From Drosophila pseudoobscura (lineage: Eukaryota; Arthropoda; Insecta; Diptera; Drosophilidae): a stretch of 64,000 nt of DNA. The notes below the pieces were generated by a model. The model saw nothing but the letters and a program-made list of their open reading frames with translations. It made no database searches and was not told the DNA's origin. The stretch is taken from NCBI RefSeq assembly GCF_009870125.1, contig NC_046683.1, positions 10,540,001 to 10,604,000 of the forward strand. The letters run 5' to 3'. Positions 1-11,209 of the stretch are shown here, piece by piece. Each line of letters begins with the position of its first letter. Positions within the stretch are counted from its first letter, which is position 1. The position numbers were made by a program, and so were the translations under genes.

Positions 1-2693
1 ACAGTACCATGGAACGGTTCCAGCTCAAAGAAGTTTGGCTCATATTTACAATACTCCAAACCATTGTCCGTGTAGTAGTAGCAGCGCAGGACACCCTCGT
101 CGACCGTCAGGCGTACGATATTGGCACGCAGCAGACGCACTGCAGTCCCCTCTGCGAGTTCGTAATCAAGTGAGCAATGGCCAGTCTTATCGGCGGTAGC
201 CTGTGCACCGTATACAGTGCGTTTCAACTCCTGGGGCGCAATGGTGGGTGGCAGGGCCTCGTGCTGGAATTTTATGGCCAATTGGTCCAAGGCCCGATCG
301 ATCTGACCCTCGGTGGGCATCAGACGCTGTGCTAGATTCTGGATATGCTGTATCAACTTTTGGCGATGCACGCCGTTCCATTCGGCGTTGGCCACGCCAA
401 GGTTCTGAAAGATGTCCAGCGGAAGCCCCTTGCGCAGCTTCAAGGTCTGCTCGACACTCTCCTTAACAACCAGGGGCATGAGCTTCTCCATCAGATTGGC
501 GTACGATTGCTGCTGGTAGGCGCTGAGGGTAATGTGCAGCGAATGGGAGTCCTTCTCTGTGATGGCCTGGTGGATCCAGCCGCGTGGGAAGTATAAGAGA
601 TCGCCGGGCATCAGTACTATATCCATTATGGGATCGCCCAATTCGGTCTGGCTGAGGTTGCCCGACGATTCACGGGGCAGTTCTTTGGTGGGGGCGTAGA
701 TGCGCCAGCGCTTCTTGCCCTCCACCTGGAGAACAAAGGCTTCAATATCATCGTAATGCGGTGCGAATCCCTGGCTCTCGGGGGGCGTCAGGTAGACATT
801 GGCCCCCACCAGGCAATGGAAAAACTCCTGCAGCTTGACGCACAACTGCCTCAGCTGGACAAGGTAGCTGGAGGGATTCAGGATACGGATGCTGCAGCCG
901 CGTTGATAGTGGGCCCAAACGCTAGGGGGCAAGGCACGACCGTCAGGGTTCAAGGTCTTCCGCACGCCGTCCTCATAGCTTGTTACATCGATGTTGGTGG
1001 TATACTCCACGTGGTTCTGGATCAGCATTTTGTCGATCATCTTGAACGATATTAGATTGGAGAATCCACCTGAGGTCGTTGTTATCACTCTAAATGGACT
1101 CTTTTCCCAGTGGTCACGCAAAAAAGTGGCCATAGTCATCGGAGCAATGAGCTGAGCCAGGGTCCGCTTTCCCACTTCAATGCTGTTTTCCTTGTGCACT
1201 TCATGGCATGGCTCCAGGCGGTTTACGGCCTGACCAGCGCCAGCCTCTGCTCCTACATCACCTCCGGGTTGAACAGATTTAATTACACCGATTTTAATTC
1301 TGCAAAACATGCTGTCCCCTGGTTCCATCTCGATCGACTGTGGGGACAGCAACGCGCGGTTTGGCGACGCCACCTCCACCTTGACTGGAACCGTATTCTT
1401 CTTGCTGGCAGCCGATGTCGACTGGCCGACTGGAGTGGATGAAGTACGCTTGGCGCCGATGGGCTTGCTGCCCTCCGCCTCATAGTTGCGACGGTTCAGT
1501 GACTCACGAGTATTAGCCGGAGTTTCTGGCGAGGATTGAGACGAGTGGCTGTTCAGCGTGTATTCCTCGCCACTCTCGGACGAATCATACAACTCACCAT
1601 TGCTGTCGGTGCTGTCGTCCTCCTCGTCTTTCTGGCCGACTGGAGTGGATGAAGTACGCTTGGCGCCGATGGCCTTGCTGCCCTCCGCCTCATCGTTGCG
1701 ACGGTTCAGTGACTCACGAGTATTAGCCGGAGTTTCTGGCGAGGATTGAGACGAGTGGCTGTTCAGCGTGTATTCCTCGCCACTCTCGGACGAATCATAC
1801 AATTCACCACTGCTGTCGGTGCTGTCGTCCTCCTCGTCTTTCTGGCCGACTGGAGTGGATGAAGTACGCTTGGCGCCGATGGGCTTGCTGCCCTCCGCCT
1901 CATAGTTGCGACGCTTCAGTGACTCACGAGTATTAGCCGGAGTTTCTGGCGAGGATTGAGACGAGTGGCTGTTCAGCGTGTATTCCTCGCCACTCTCGGA
2001 CGAATCATACAATTCACCACTGCTGTCGGTGCTGTCGTCCTCCTCGTCTTTCTGGCCGACTGGAGTGGATGAAGTACGCTTGGCGCCGATGGGCTTGCTG
2101 CCCTCCGCCTCATCGTTGCGACGTTTCAGTGACTCACGAGTATTAGCCGGAGTTTCTGGCGAGGATTGATACGAGTGGCTGTTCAGCGTGTATTCCTCGC
2201 CACTCTCGGACGAATCATACAATTCACCATTGCTGTCGGTGCTGTCGTCCTCCTCGTCTTTCTGGCCGACTGGAGTGAATGAAGTACGCTTGGCGCCGAT
2301 GGGCTTGCTGCCCTCCGCCTCATCGTTGCGACGCTTCAGTGACTCACGAGTATTAGCCGGAGTTTCTGGCGAGGATTGAGACGAGTGGTTGTTCAGCGTG
2401 TATTCCTCGCCACTCTCGGAGGAATCATACAACTCACCTCTGCTGTCGGTGCTGTCGTCCTCCTCGTCTTCCCCGCTGCTGCTGCTGCTGCCGTTGTCGC
2501 CGTCGCTATAGCTACCGCTCCTTTTTAGCGGACCCTTCAGCTTTCCCCCATTTTTGGAGGCCAAGTTCCTGTTGTTATTTTTGGCGGCACCATTTTTGTC
2601 GAAATTCTTTGTTCCTTTTTGTACATAATTTTTTGAGGTTGCGGAGCCGCGATAGGCGGCAAAGACCGAAACCTTTTTATTCTTGTCGAACAT
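1..2693 (-). CDS. NO66: NO66 copy 1 (JmjC ribosomal oxygenase / histone demethylase), 3' end cut by window edge
   Basis: Fe(II)/2-oxoglutarate-dependent JmjC oxygenase of the NO66/MINA53 family. Family members hydroxylate a histidine of ribosomal protein uL2 (RPL8) and are reported to demethylate H3K4/H3K36; they act in the nucleolus and nucleus. The start ATG is the complement of 2691-2693 (protein begins MFDKNKK), and the frame stays open for 897 codons to the window edge, so about the last 49 residues are missing only because the window ends. The N-terminal half is Ser/Asp/Glu-rich with five 70-residue repeats (1422-2471). The JmjC core has the HxD iron ligands (His codon at 756-758) and the distal histidine (570-572, in WIHQA). 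This copy has one serine codon fewer in the serine run than copy 2, and two extra Asp-to-Tyr type differences among the repeats. Confidence 0.93.
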   Translation of the reverse strand, partial: MFDKNKKVSVFAAYRGSATSKNYVQKGTKNFDKNGAAKNNNRNLASKNGGKLKGPLKRSGSYSDGDNGSSSSSGEDEEDDSTDSRGELYDSSESGEEYTLNNHSSQSSPETPANTRESLKRRNDEAEGSKPIGAKRTSFTPVGQKDEEDDSTDSNGELYDSSESGEEYTLNSHSYQSSPETPANTRESLKRRNDEAEGSKPIGAKRTSSTPVGQKDEEDDSTDSSGELYDSSESGEEYTLNSHSSQSSPETPANTRESLKRRNYEAEGSKPIGAKRTSSTPVGQKDEEDDSTDSSGELYDSSESGEEYTLNSHSSQSSPETPANTRESLNRRNDEAEGSKAIGAKRTSSTPVGQKDEEDDSTDSNGELYDSSESGEEYTLNSHSSQSSPETPANTRESLNRRNYEAEGSKPIGAKRTSSTPVGQSTSAASKKNTVPVKVEVASPNRALLSPQSIEMEPGDSMFCRIKIGVIKSVQPGGDVGAEAGAGQAVNRLEPCHEVHKENSIEVGKRTLAQLIAPMTMATFLRDHWEKSPFRVITTTSGGFSNLISFKMIDKMLIQNHVEYTTNIDVTSYEDGVRKTLNPDGRALPPSVWAHYQRGCSIRILNPSSYLVQLRQLCVKLQEFFHCLVGANVYLTPPESQGFAPHYDDIEAFVLQVEGKKRWRIYAPTKELPRESSGNLSQTELGDPIMDIVLMPGDLLYFPRGWIHQAITEKDSHSLHITLSAYQQQSYANLMEKLMPLVVKESVEQTLKLRKGLPLDIFQNLGVANAEWNGVHRQKLIQHIQNLAQRLMPTEGQIDRALDQLAIKFQHEALPPTIAPQELKRTVYGAQATADKTGHCSLDYELAEGTAVRLLRANIVRLTVDEGVLRCYYYTDNGLEYCKYEPNFFELEPFHGT
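1422..2471 (-). repeat. Coding minisatellite in NO66 copy 1, five 210-bp units
   Basis: The boundary motif encoding TPVGQ recurs every 210 bp at 1422, 1632, 1842, 2052 and 2262. Each unit encodes 70 residues with the order acidic [38 protein letters not shown], then a basic KRRN and GAKRT segment. Units differ by single substitutions (LKRR/LNRR, RNDE/RNYE, SSQ/SYQ). Confidence 0.95.
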
Positions 2694-2859
2694 CTTTAAA
2701 CTGTTATAATCTACAATCAGTCGATTGTCAAATACCAGTTACATCAAATCGCTTGTTCCACAAAAATAGAAGACTTAATTTTCACCGCAAAATTATATTT
2801 TAACCTCTGGCTGGTTTTGGCAAGCTTTCGTTTCTTCGGAATTTTTTTTAAAAAGAGGC

Positions 2860-2993
2860 GGTATATTTCGGTATATTTCTGAGGGTCACAGTCACACTCC
2901 TGTAACGAAAAAATGAGTCGTCATTTTGAATGGGCTGTAAAAAAGGGTATGGACAGCAGGCAAAAACAGCCAAGGCAAGTTGCTAGTTCCTAA
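2860..2993 (+). promoter_or_regulatory. Motif 6 / Motif 1 core promoter and orphan first-exon-like ORF, unit A
   Basis: Two GGTATATTT boxes (2860-2868, 2870-2878) are followed by GGTCACAGTCACACT (2884-2898). This is the Motif 6 plus Motif 1 (M1BP-type) pair known from Drosophila housekeeping promoters. It is oriented to the right, away from NO66. An ATG at 2913 opens a 26-codon frame (begins MSRHFEWAVKKG) that stops at 2991-2993; a possible GTATGG splice donor lies at 2947. The N-terminal residues recall first exons of myotrophin-like ankyrin proteins, but no ankyrin sequence follows. It may be a truncated neighbouring gene, or the promoter may serve NO66 bidirectionally. Confidence 0.6.
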
Positions 2994-4944
2994 GAACCTC
3001 ACCTCGCGTGTGAAGACAATATACCTAGAAGACAAGGTATATAAGGCAAAGGGGGGAGTTTTACCTTGCGCGCGTTGCACTTTCAGTTCCGTTTTGGCTG
3101 TTGTCCATACCCTCTTTCTCATCCCATTCATGTAGCACGTGTGTAGTAGCCGTGTAGAGCTGCCAAGTAACATGTAATAAACTGAGCAAAATGTAAACAT
3201 TATAGAAATTCAGAAATTCCAATTTTTTTGAACCGATCGGGTGGGGTGCTGCGCGTCGTTGCAAAGTAAATAAAACAAATTTGGTAACGCCCTTCTACAG
3301 AAAGACTATAATAGGTACAAGTTATCCGCCCTGATGTTGCGTCTCTTTATGGATTGAACAAAATAGATCATCGAACAGCTAGCGGAACTATATGACAAAA
3401 CTTATCTCCTTTCAGTAAGAAATAATCCTTCAATGTACAAGATATTGTTATTTATCATCTCTAAATGTCCTTTCCATTCGACCCTTGAAAGTATTCAGTG
3501 GGTTTAGTGGAATAGGATTATTTGTTGAACCATTCCTTGGCGTCTGACAGATATAGGACCCTATTGATGGCCACTTTACGTTTGTTGATGAGTATATGTA
3601 TAAAGCTCCTAGCATATGAGTCCAATTCATTTATCTCTGATACTTATGATAATAGTGATTATTTCTTAAGTCCCTATCATATCAGGCTTGGCCAATATGA
3701 TGGCCATTTTTGAATGTTTTGTACAGTCTCATTTACTAAATGCGTTCCGATAATTGCCATTTCGAGTGCCACATGATGTTCCCGATGTACTTAGAAGACA
3801 TATCGAGATGATATCAAATCAATAACATCTGCATTATCAATTGTTGTAATTGTGTAAAAACCTAAAATACTCGTAAGCATGATAGTAGAATCCCAACCAA
3901 TCGTAGACTATATTCCGCTTCCAGGGTTTTTTTTTGCATATTAGCTCAAAAATTGTATGCATAATCTGCGTTTTTTTTTTCATAAAAACTAGAACTCTGA
4001 CTTGGAGGGCTGAAAATTTCTAAATTCGATCAGCTGAAACACTTAAACACACTTAATTTTGCTTGTATTTAATTTAAAAAAAACGGTCAAAAATATTGTA
4101 TACGTGCACAGGTGTCGCTTTTGATAATTACATAGAATGTAGTTCCTATGTAGCAAATGTGTAGTTAGCGTGTCGTTACCACGATGTTATACCTAACGGC
4201 GTTGAACTGTTTAAATAGAGGGGGCTTAAGTGAGTTAAGTTATTGTGTTTCATCAATCTATTAAACTTAATTTTCAATGTTATATAGAAGTCCAATAAAA
4301 ACAAGAGTTTAAATTAAGCCAGTCAAGTAGAAAATTGATTCATTAATAGGATAAAATTATGTGGGCAGAACTCAGAGATCTATATAGCTGGGAATTTTTG
4401 ACGGAAGAAAGAATAACCAGGAATTAGTCGTCATAACCGGTTGACAACAATGATTACCGGCAACACTAATTTTCATACCCTAGGGAAGAGGATATTATAG
4501 AGTTGAGAAAATGTTTGTCATCCCAAGCTCAGTAGGTATGAGGATCGAGGTAAATATATACAAAATGCTAATAAATAATGAATATGTCTAAAACGTATCA
4601 GTTTGAGAAAAGGTCTTTATAAATTACGTTTTATCTTCATATCAAATTAACGAAATAGGGTATAAAAGTGCCTATACACGCAACCTGTCTTCAAATACCA
4701 GCAACATTGCGACTGTTTTTTTGGTTGACCTTTTTTGTTTAAACCTTGCTGCAGTCAAAATACAATAAATAGGAGTACTAAAAACTAGCCAATCTTGTAG
4801 AAAATGTATTCATTAATGGCCTGAAATTATACGGGAAAAGCTAAAGATTTTAGTTAGGCAGCATTATTCAACGGTATAAAAAAATTGAGCAATTGGAATA
4901 ATTTTAGCCGTTTTTTCTATATAAAATCAAATTATTGACTCAAA
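2994..4944. other. AT-rich spacer, unit A
   Basis: I see no convincing protein or RNA gene here. The sequence is AT-rich and contains a TATATAAG-like box near 3040 and two diverged copies of one repeat (4291-4427 and 4761-4907). It is present almost unchanged in the other two full units (about 8675-10623 and 14351-16300). Confidence 0.8.
4291..4907 (+). repeat. Two diverged direct copies of a ~140-bp dispersed repeat in spacer A
   Basis: Copy r1 (4291-4427) and copy r2 (4761-4907) align over their length: CCAATAAA/ACAATAAA start, a shared AGCCA(G/A)TC, then GTAGAAAA, ATTCATTAAT, AAATTAT(G/A)(T/C)GGG, and an ACGG block. Equivalents lie at 9970-10106 and 10440-10586 in spacer B, and 15647-15783 and 16117-16263 in spacer C. 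The same family occurs inverted at 30714-30859. Probably an old transposon fragment; the family is not identified. Confidence 0.7.
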
Positions 4945-5270
4945 ATGCGCCTCACCAATGTCCTATTCAAGAAGGTGAAGAGCAAGTAAGTATGTTTACC
5001 TGAGAGACAGGGATAATTGGGTAATTTGTTGTCTGGTGTGTTGTGTTCCCGTAGACGCATCATGGTCGTGCTGGAGAGCGTGGTCAGCGGGCATCAGTAC
5101 AATGCGTTCCGCGAACGCCTGGCCGAGAAGATCGAGGTGATACGCTTCGATCCGTACAGTGAGTATATATATATGGACAGCTGAAATAGAAATTTTTTCT
5201 CATCCGACTTATCTCCGCAGTTCAACAGGATAGCCTCTACCGCGAGCGCAAGAGAATCCGCAGCGCCTGA
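4945..5270 (+). CDS. mRpL33: mRpL33 copy A, mitochondrial large-subunit ribosomal protein bL33m
   Basis: Three exons, 4945-4985, 5055-5158 and 5221-5270, joined by introns with good GTAAGT/GTGAGT donors and CAG/TAG acceptors, give a 64-residue protein beginning MRLTNVLFKKVKSK and ending ERKRIRSA. The basic, short protein with the core RIMVVLESVVSGHQYN matches eukaryotic mitochondrial L33, which is of this size. It is a structural component of the mitoribosomal large subunit. AATAAA signals overlap at 5279-5288, just after the stop. The gene converges on NO66 copy 2, with 260 bp between the two stop codons. The three copies in the window encode the same protein. Confidence 0.92.
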
Positions 5271-5530
5271 ACATGTAGAATAAATAAATGTTACACCACA
5301 CAAACACACGCAAATGTTGCATCCCTTGGATTATTTATTTGTTCTTTTAATTAATGTTCTTGTTAATTTTCATGCTGTTGGCGCTGCCCTAGGACTCGAC
5401 ACATAACATTAAAGACACTGCGGGCTAACAAAAATTACAAATGGTGAACAGAACAGGGAATATCTTAGATTACTAGGACTAGACTCTCGCTTTGGGTTCG
5501 TTTATTTTGAGGGGGGAAGAATTCCCGAGC
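5271..5530. terminator. Convergent 3' regions of mRpL33 copy A and NO66 copy 2
   Basis: Plus-strand AATAAA at 5279-5284 and 5283-5288 for mRpL33. Minus-strand AATAAA (complement of TTTATT) at 5501-5506 and 5334-5339 for NO66. If NO66 uses the distal signal, the two transcripts come close to overlapping. The same arrangement repeats at 10950-11209 and 16627-16886. Confidence 0.6.
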
Positions 5531-8374
5531 CTATACTTTTTTGAAGGGCTTCTCAACCATAAGGATTCCGCGCTCCCAGAGGGCTTCGACAAACTCCAAG
5601 CGGTCTTCATCGTTTCCCATCGGGGGTAGATCTTTGATCTTTGTATAATCGGGATAGGCATGAATTAGCGTCTCAATAACAGTACCATGGAACGGTTCCA
5701 GCTCAAAGAAGTTTGGCTCATATTTACAATACTCCAAACCATTGTCCGTGTAGTAGTAGCAGCGCAGGACACCCTCGTCGACCGTCAGGCGTACGATATT
5801 GGCACGCAGCAGACGCACTGCAGTCCCCTCTGCGAGTTCGTAATCAAGTGAGCAATGGCCAGTCTTATCGGCGGTAGCCTGTGCACCGTATACAGTGCGT
5901 TTCAACTCCTGGGGCGCAATGGTGGGTGGCAGGGCCTCGTGCTGGAATTTTATGGCCAATTGGTCCAAGGCCCGATCGATCTGACCCTCGGTGGGCATCA
6001 GACGCTGTGCTAGATTCTGGATATGCTGTATCAACTTTTGGCGATGCACGCCGTTCCATTCGGCGTTGGCCACGCCAAGGTTCTGAAAGATGTCCAGCGG
6101 AAGCCCCTTGCGCAGCTTCAAGGTCTGCTCGACACTCTCCTTAACAACCAGGGGCATGAGCTTCTCCATCAGATTGGCGTACGATTGCTGCTGGTAGGCG
6201 CTGAGGGTAATGTGCAGCGAATGGGAGTCCTTCTCTGTGATGGCCTGGTGGATCCAGCCGCGTGGGAAGTATAAGAGATCGCCGGGCATCAGTACTATAT
6301 CCATTATGGGATCGCCCAATTCGGTCTGGCTGAGGTTGCCCGACGATTCACGGGGCAGTTCTTTGGTGGGGGCGTAGATGCGCCAGCGCTTCTTGCCCTC
6401 CACCTGGAGAACAAAGGCTTCAATATCATCGTAATGCGGTGCGAATCCCTGGCTCTCGGGGGGCGTCAGGTAGACATTGGCCCCCACCAGGCAATGGAAA
6501 AACTCCTGCAGCTTGACGCACAACTGCCTCAGCTGGACAAGGTAGCTGGAGGGATTCAGGATACGGATGCTGCAGCCGCGTTGATAGTGGGCCCAAACGC
6601 TAGGGGGCAAGGCACGACCGTCAGGGTTCAAGGTCTTCCGCACGCCGTCCTCATAGCTTGTTACATCGATGTTGGTGGTATACTCCACGTGGTTCTGGAT
6701 CAGCATTTTGTCGATCATCTTGAACGATATTAGATTGGAGAATCCACCTGAGGTCGTTGTTATCACTCTAAATGGACTCTTTTCCCAGTGGTCACGCAAA
6801 AAAGTGGCCATAGTCATCGGAGCAATGAGCTGAGCCAGGGTCCGCTTTCCCACTTCAATGCTGTTTTCCTTGTGCACTTCATGGCATGGCTCCAGGCGGT
6901 TTACGGCCTGACCAGCGCCAGCCTCTGCTCCTACATCACCTCCGGGTTGAACAGATTTAATTACACCGATTTTAATTCTGCAAAACATGCTGTCCCCTGG
7001 TTCCATCTCGATCGACTGTGGGGACAGCAACGCGCGGTTTGGCGACGCCACCTCCACCTTGACTGGAACCGTATTCTTCTTGCTGGCAGCCGATGTCGAC
7101 TGGCCGACTGGAGTGGATGAAGTACGCTTGGCGCCGATGGGCTTGCTGCCCTCCGCCTCATAGTTGCGACGGTTCAGTGACTCACGAGTATTAGCCGGAG
7201 TTTCTGGCGAGGATTGAGACGAGTGGCTGTTCAGCGTGTATTCCTCGCCACTCTCGGACGAATCATACAATTCACCATTGCTGTCGGTGCTGTCGTCCTC
7301 CTCGTCTTTCTGGCCGACTGGAGTGGATGAAGTACGCTTGGCGCCGATGGGCTTGCTGCCCTCCGCCTCATCGTTGCGACGGTTCAGTGACTCACGAGTA
7401 TTAGCCGGAGTTTCTGGCGAGGATTGAGACGAGTGGCTGTTCAGCGTGTATTCCTCGCCACTCTCGGACGAATCATACAATTCACCACTGCTGTCGGTGC
7501 TGTCGTCCTCCTCGTCTTTCTGGCCGACTGGAGTGGATGAAGTACGCTTGGCGCCGATGGGCTTGCTGCCCTCCGCCTCATAGTTGCGACGCTTCAGTGA
7601 CTCACGAGTATTAGCCGGAGTTTCTGGCGAGGATTGAGACGAGTGGCTGTTCAGCGTGTATTCCTCGCCACTCTCGGACGAATCATACAATTCACCACTG
7701 CTGTCGGTGCTGTCGTCCTCCTCGTCTTTCTGGCCGACTGGAGTGGATGAAGTACGCTTGGCGCCGATGGGCTTGCTGCCCTCCGCCTCATCGTTGCGAC
7801 GTTTCAGTGACTCACGAGTATTAGCCGGAGTTTCTGGCGAGGATTGATACGAGTGGCTGTTCAGCGTGTATTCCTCGCCACTCTCGGACGAATCATACAA
7901 TTCACCATTGCTGTCGGTGCTGTCGTCCTCCTCGTCTTTCTGGCCGACTGGAGTGAATGAAGTACGCTTGGCGCCGATGGGCTTGCTGCCCTCCGCCTCA
8001 TCGTTGCGACGCTTCAGTGACTCACGAGTATTAGCCGGAGTTTCTGGCGAGGATTGAGACGAGTGGTTGTTCAGCGTGTATTCCTCGCCACTCTCGGAGG
8101 AATCATACAACTCACCTCTGCTGTCGGTGCTGCCGTCCTCCTCGTCTTCGCCGCTGCTGCTGCTGCTGCTGCCGTTGTCGCCGTCGCTATAGCTACCGCT
8201 CCTTTTTAGCGGACCCTTCAGCTTTCCCCCATTTTTGGAGGCCAAGTTCCTGTTGTTATTTTTGGCGGCACCATTTTTGTCGAAATTCTTTGTTCCTTTT
8301 TGTACATAATTTTTTGAGGTTGCGGAGCCGCGATAGGCGGCAAAGACCGAAACCTTTTTATTCTTGTCGAACAT
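5531..8374 (-). CDS. NO66: NO66 copy 2, full-length JmjC oxygenase (947 aa)
   Basis: Complete, intronless reading frame; stop TAG is the complement of 5531-5533. Residues 1-75 are basic with a serine run. Five 70-residue acidic/serine repeats follow (7100-8149). The JmjC part lies roughly at residues 500-770, with iron ligands His647, Asp649 (APHYDD) and His709 (RGWIHQ). A C-terminal winged-helix-like dimerisation region follows, ending KPFKKV. From memory the D. melanogaster protein is about 650 residues, so the excess is mostly the repeat tract. Expected activity is histidine hydroxylation of a ribosomal protein and/or histone H3 lysine demethylation. All catalytic residues are present, so the copy looks functional. 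Confidence 0.95.
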   Translation of the reverse strand: MFDKNKKVSVFAAYRGSATSKNYVQKGTKNFDKNGAAKNNNRNLASKNGGKLKGPLKRSGSYSDGDNGSSSSSSGEDEEDGSTDSRGELYDSSESGEEYTLNNHSSQSSPETPANTRESLKRRNDEAEGSKPIGAKRTSFTPVGQKDEEDDSTDSNGELYDSSESGEEYTLNSHSYQSSPETPANTRESLKRRNDEAEGSKPIGAKRTSSTPVGQKDEEDDSTDSSGELYDSSESGEEYTLNSHSSQSSPETPANTRESLKRRNYEAEGSKPIGAKRTSSTPVGQKDEEDDSTDSSGELYDSSESGEEYTLNSHSSQSSPETPANTRESLNRRNDEAEGSKPIGAKRTSSTPVGQKDEEDDSTDSNGELYDSSESGEEYTLNSHSSQSSPETPANTRESLNRRNYEAEGSKPIGAKRTSSTPVGQSTSAASKKNTVPVKVEVASPNRALLSPQSIEMEPGDSMFCRIKIGVIKSVQPGGDVGAEAGAGQAVNRLEPCHEVHKENSIEVGKRTLAQLIAPMTMATFLRDHWEKSPFRVITTTSGGFSNLISFKMIDKMLIQNHVEYTTNIDVTSYEDGVRKTLNPDGRALPPSVWAHYQRGCSIRILNPSSYLVQLRQLCVKLQEFFHCLVGANVYLTPPESQGFAPHYDDIEAFVLQVEGKKRWRIYAPTKELPRESSGNLSQTELGDPIMDIVLMPGDLLYFPRGWIHQAITEKDSHSLHITLSAYQQQSYANLMEKLMPLVVKESVEQTLKLRKGLPLDIFQNLGVANAEWNGVHRQKLIQHIQNLAQRLMPTEGQIDRALDQLAIKFQHEALPPTIAPQELKRTVYGAQATADKTGHCSLDYELAEGTAVRLLRANIVRLTVDEGVLRCYYYTDNGLEYCKYEPNFFELEPFHGTVIETLIHAYPDYTKIKDLPPMGNDEDRLEFVEALWERGILMVEKPFKKV
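7100..8149 (-). repeat. Coding minisatellite in NO66 copy 2, five 210-bp units
   Basis: Same 70-residue unit as copy 1, in frame and uninterrupted. The N-terminal-most unit has Gly in place of the second Asp (EEDGSTDS) and Phe in SFTPVGQ. Confidence 0.95.
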
Positions 8375-8540
8375 CTTTAAACTGTTATAATCTACAATCA
8401 GTCGATTGTCAAATACCAGTTACATCAAATCGCTTGTTCCACAAAAATAGAAGACTTAATTTTCACCGCAAAATTATATTTTAACCTCTGGCTGGTTTTG
8501 GCAAGCTTTCGTTTCTTCGGAATTTTTTTTAAAAAGAGGC

Positions 8541-8674
8541 GGTATATTTCGGTATATTTCTGAGGGTCACAGTCACACTCCTGTAACGAAAAAATGAGTC
8601 GTCATTTTGAATGGGCTGTAAAAAAGGGTATGGACAGCAGGCAAAAACAGCCAAGGCAAGTTGCTAGTTCCTAA
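8541..8674 (+). promoter_or_regulatory. Motif 6 / Motif 1 promoter and orphan exon, unit B
   Basis: Identical arrangement to unit A: GGTATATTT twice, GGTCACAGTCACACT ending at 8579, ATG at 8594 opening the same 26-codon frame. Confidence 0.6.
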
Positions 8675-10623
8675 GAACCTCACCTCGCGTGTGAAGACAA
8701 TATACCTAGAAGACAAGGTATATAAGGCAAAGGGGGGAGTTTTACCTTGCGCGCGTTGCACTTTCAGTTCCGTTTTGGCTGTTGTCCATACCCTCTTTCT
8801 CATCCCATTCATGTAGCACGTGTGTAGTAGCCGTGTAGAGCTGCCAAGTAACATGTAATAAACTGAGCAAAATGTAAACATTATAGAAATTCAGAAATTC
8901 CAATTTTTTTGAACCGATCGGGTGGGGTGCTGCGCGTCGTTGCAAAGTAAATAAAACAAATTTGGTAACGCCCTTCTACAGAAAGACTATAATAGGTACA
9001 AGTTATCCGCCCTGATGTTGCGTCTCTTTATGGATTGAACAAAATAGATCATCGAACAGCTAGCGGAACTATATGACAAAACTTATCTCCTTTCAGTAAG
9101 AAATAATCCTTCAATGTACAAGATATTGTTATTTATCATCTCTAAATGTCCTTTCCATTCGACCCTTGAAAGTATTCAGTGGGTTTAGTGGAATAGGATT
9201 ATTTGTTGAACCATTCCTTGGCGTCTGACAGATATAGGACCCTATTGATGGCCACTTTACGTTTGTTGATGAGTATATGTATAAAGCTCCTAGCATATGA
9301 GTCCAATTCATTTATCTCTGATACTTATGATAATAGTTTTTATTTCTTAAGTCCCTATCATATCAGGCTTGGCCAATATGATGGCCATTTTTGAATGTTT
9401 TGTACAGTCTCATTTACTAAATGCGTTCCGATAATTGCCATTTCGAGTGCCACATGATGTTCCCGATGTACTTAGAAGACATGTCGAGATGATATCAAAT
9501 CAATAACATCTGCATTATCAATTGTTGTAATTGTGTAAAAACCTAAAATACTCGTAAGCATGATAGTAGAATCCCAACCAATCGTAGACTATATTCCGCT
9601 TCCAGGGTTTTTTTTTGCATATTAGCTCAAAAATTGTATGCATAATCTGCGTTTTTTTTCATAAAAACTAGAACTCTGACTTGGAGGGCTGAAAATTTCT
9701 AAATTCGATCAGCTGAAACACTTAAACACACTTAATTTTTCTTGTATTTAATTTAAAAAAAACGGTCAAAAATATTGTATACGTGCACAGGTGTCGCTTT
9801 TGATAATTACATAGAATGTAGTTCCTATGTAGCGAATGTGTAGTTAGCGTGTCGTTACCACGATTTTATACCTAACGGCGTTGAACTGTTTAAATAGAGG
9901 GGGCTTAAGTGAGTTAAGTTATTGTGTTTCATCAATCTATTAAACTTAATTTTCAATGTTATATAGAAATCCAATAAAAACAAGAGTTTAAATTAAGCCA
10001 ATCAAGTAGAAAATTGATTCATTAATCGGATAAAATTATGTGGGCAGAACTCAGAGATCTATATAGCTGGGAATTTTCGACGGAAGAAAGAATAACCAGG
10101 AATTAGTCGTCATAACCGGTTGACAACAATGATTACCGGCAACACTAATTTTCATACCCTAGGGAAGAGGATATTATAGAGTTGAGAAAATGTTTGTCAT
10201 CCCAAGCTCAGTAGGTATGAGGATCGAGGTAAATATATACAAAATGCTAATAAATAATGAATATGTCTAAAACGTATCAGTTTGAGAAAAGGTCTTTATA
10301 AATTACGTTTTATCTTCATATCAAATTAACGAAATAGGGTATAAAAGTGCCTATACACGCAACCTGTCTTCAAATACCAGCAACATTGCGACTGTTTTTT
10401 TGGTTGACCTTTTTTGTTTAAACCTTGCTGCAGTCAAAATACAATAAATGGGAGTACTAAAAACTAGCCAATCTTGTAGAAAATGTTTTCATTAATGGCC
10501 TGAAATTATACGGGAAAAGCTAAAGGTTTTAGTTAGGCAGCATTATTCAACGGTATAAAAAAATTGAGCAATTGGAATAATTTTAGCCGTTTTTTCTATA
10601 TAAAATCAAATTATTGACTCAAA
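8675..10623. other. AT-rich spacer, unit B
   Basis: No gene seen. It carries the r1 and r2 repeat copies at 9970-10106 and 10440-10586. It shares several single-base variants with spacer C against A (for example GATTTTATACC, AATCGGATA, ATAAATGGG) and has private ones (GTAGCGAATG, CATGTCGAG). Confidence 0.8.
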
Positions 10624-10949
10624 ATGCGCCTCACCAATGTCCTATTCAAGAAGGTGAAGAGCAAGTAAGTATGTTTACCTGAGAGACAGGGATAATTGGG
10701 TAATTTGTTGTCTGGTGTGTTGTGTTCCCGTAGACGCATCATGGTCGTGCTGGAGAGCGTGGTCAGCGGGCATCAGTACAATGCGTTCCGCGAACGCCTG
10801 GCCGAGAAGATCGAGGTGATACGCTTCGATCCGTACAGTGAGTATATATATATGGACAGCTGAAATAGAAATTTTTTCTCATCCGACTTATCTCCGCAGT
10901 TCAACAGGATAGCCTCTACCGCGAGCGCAAGAGAATCCGCAGCGCCTGA
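10624..10949 (+). CDS. mRpL33: mRpL33 copy B, mitochondrial ribosomal protein bL33m
   Basis: Exons 10624-10664, 10734-10837 and 10900-10949; the same 64-residue product as copy A with all splice sites kept. It converges on NO66 copy 3. AATAAA follows the stop within about 10 bp. Confidence 0.92.
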
Positions 10950-11209
10950 ACATGTAGAATAAATAAATGTTACACCACACAAACACACGCAAATGTTGCA
11001 TCCCTTGGATTATTTATTTGTTCTTTTAATTAATGTTCTTGTTAATTTTCATGCTGTTGGCGCTGCCCTAGGACTCGACACATAACATTAAAGACACTGC
11101 GGGCTAACAAAAATTACAAATGGTGAACAGAACAGGGAATATCTTAGATTACTAGGACTAGACTCTCGCTTTGGGTTCGTTTATTTTGAGGGGGGAAGAA
11201 TTCCCGAGC

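Noticed and set aside
4919-4926. TATATAAAA box before mRpL33
   Set aside because: It lies only about 20 bp before the ATG, so a start site 30 bp downstream would fall at or beyond the start codon. Likely chance AT-rich sequence.
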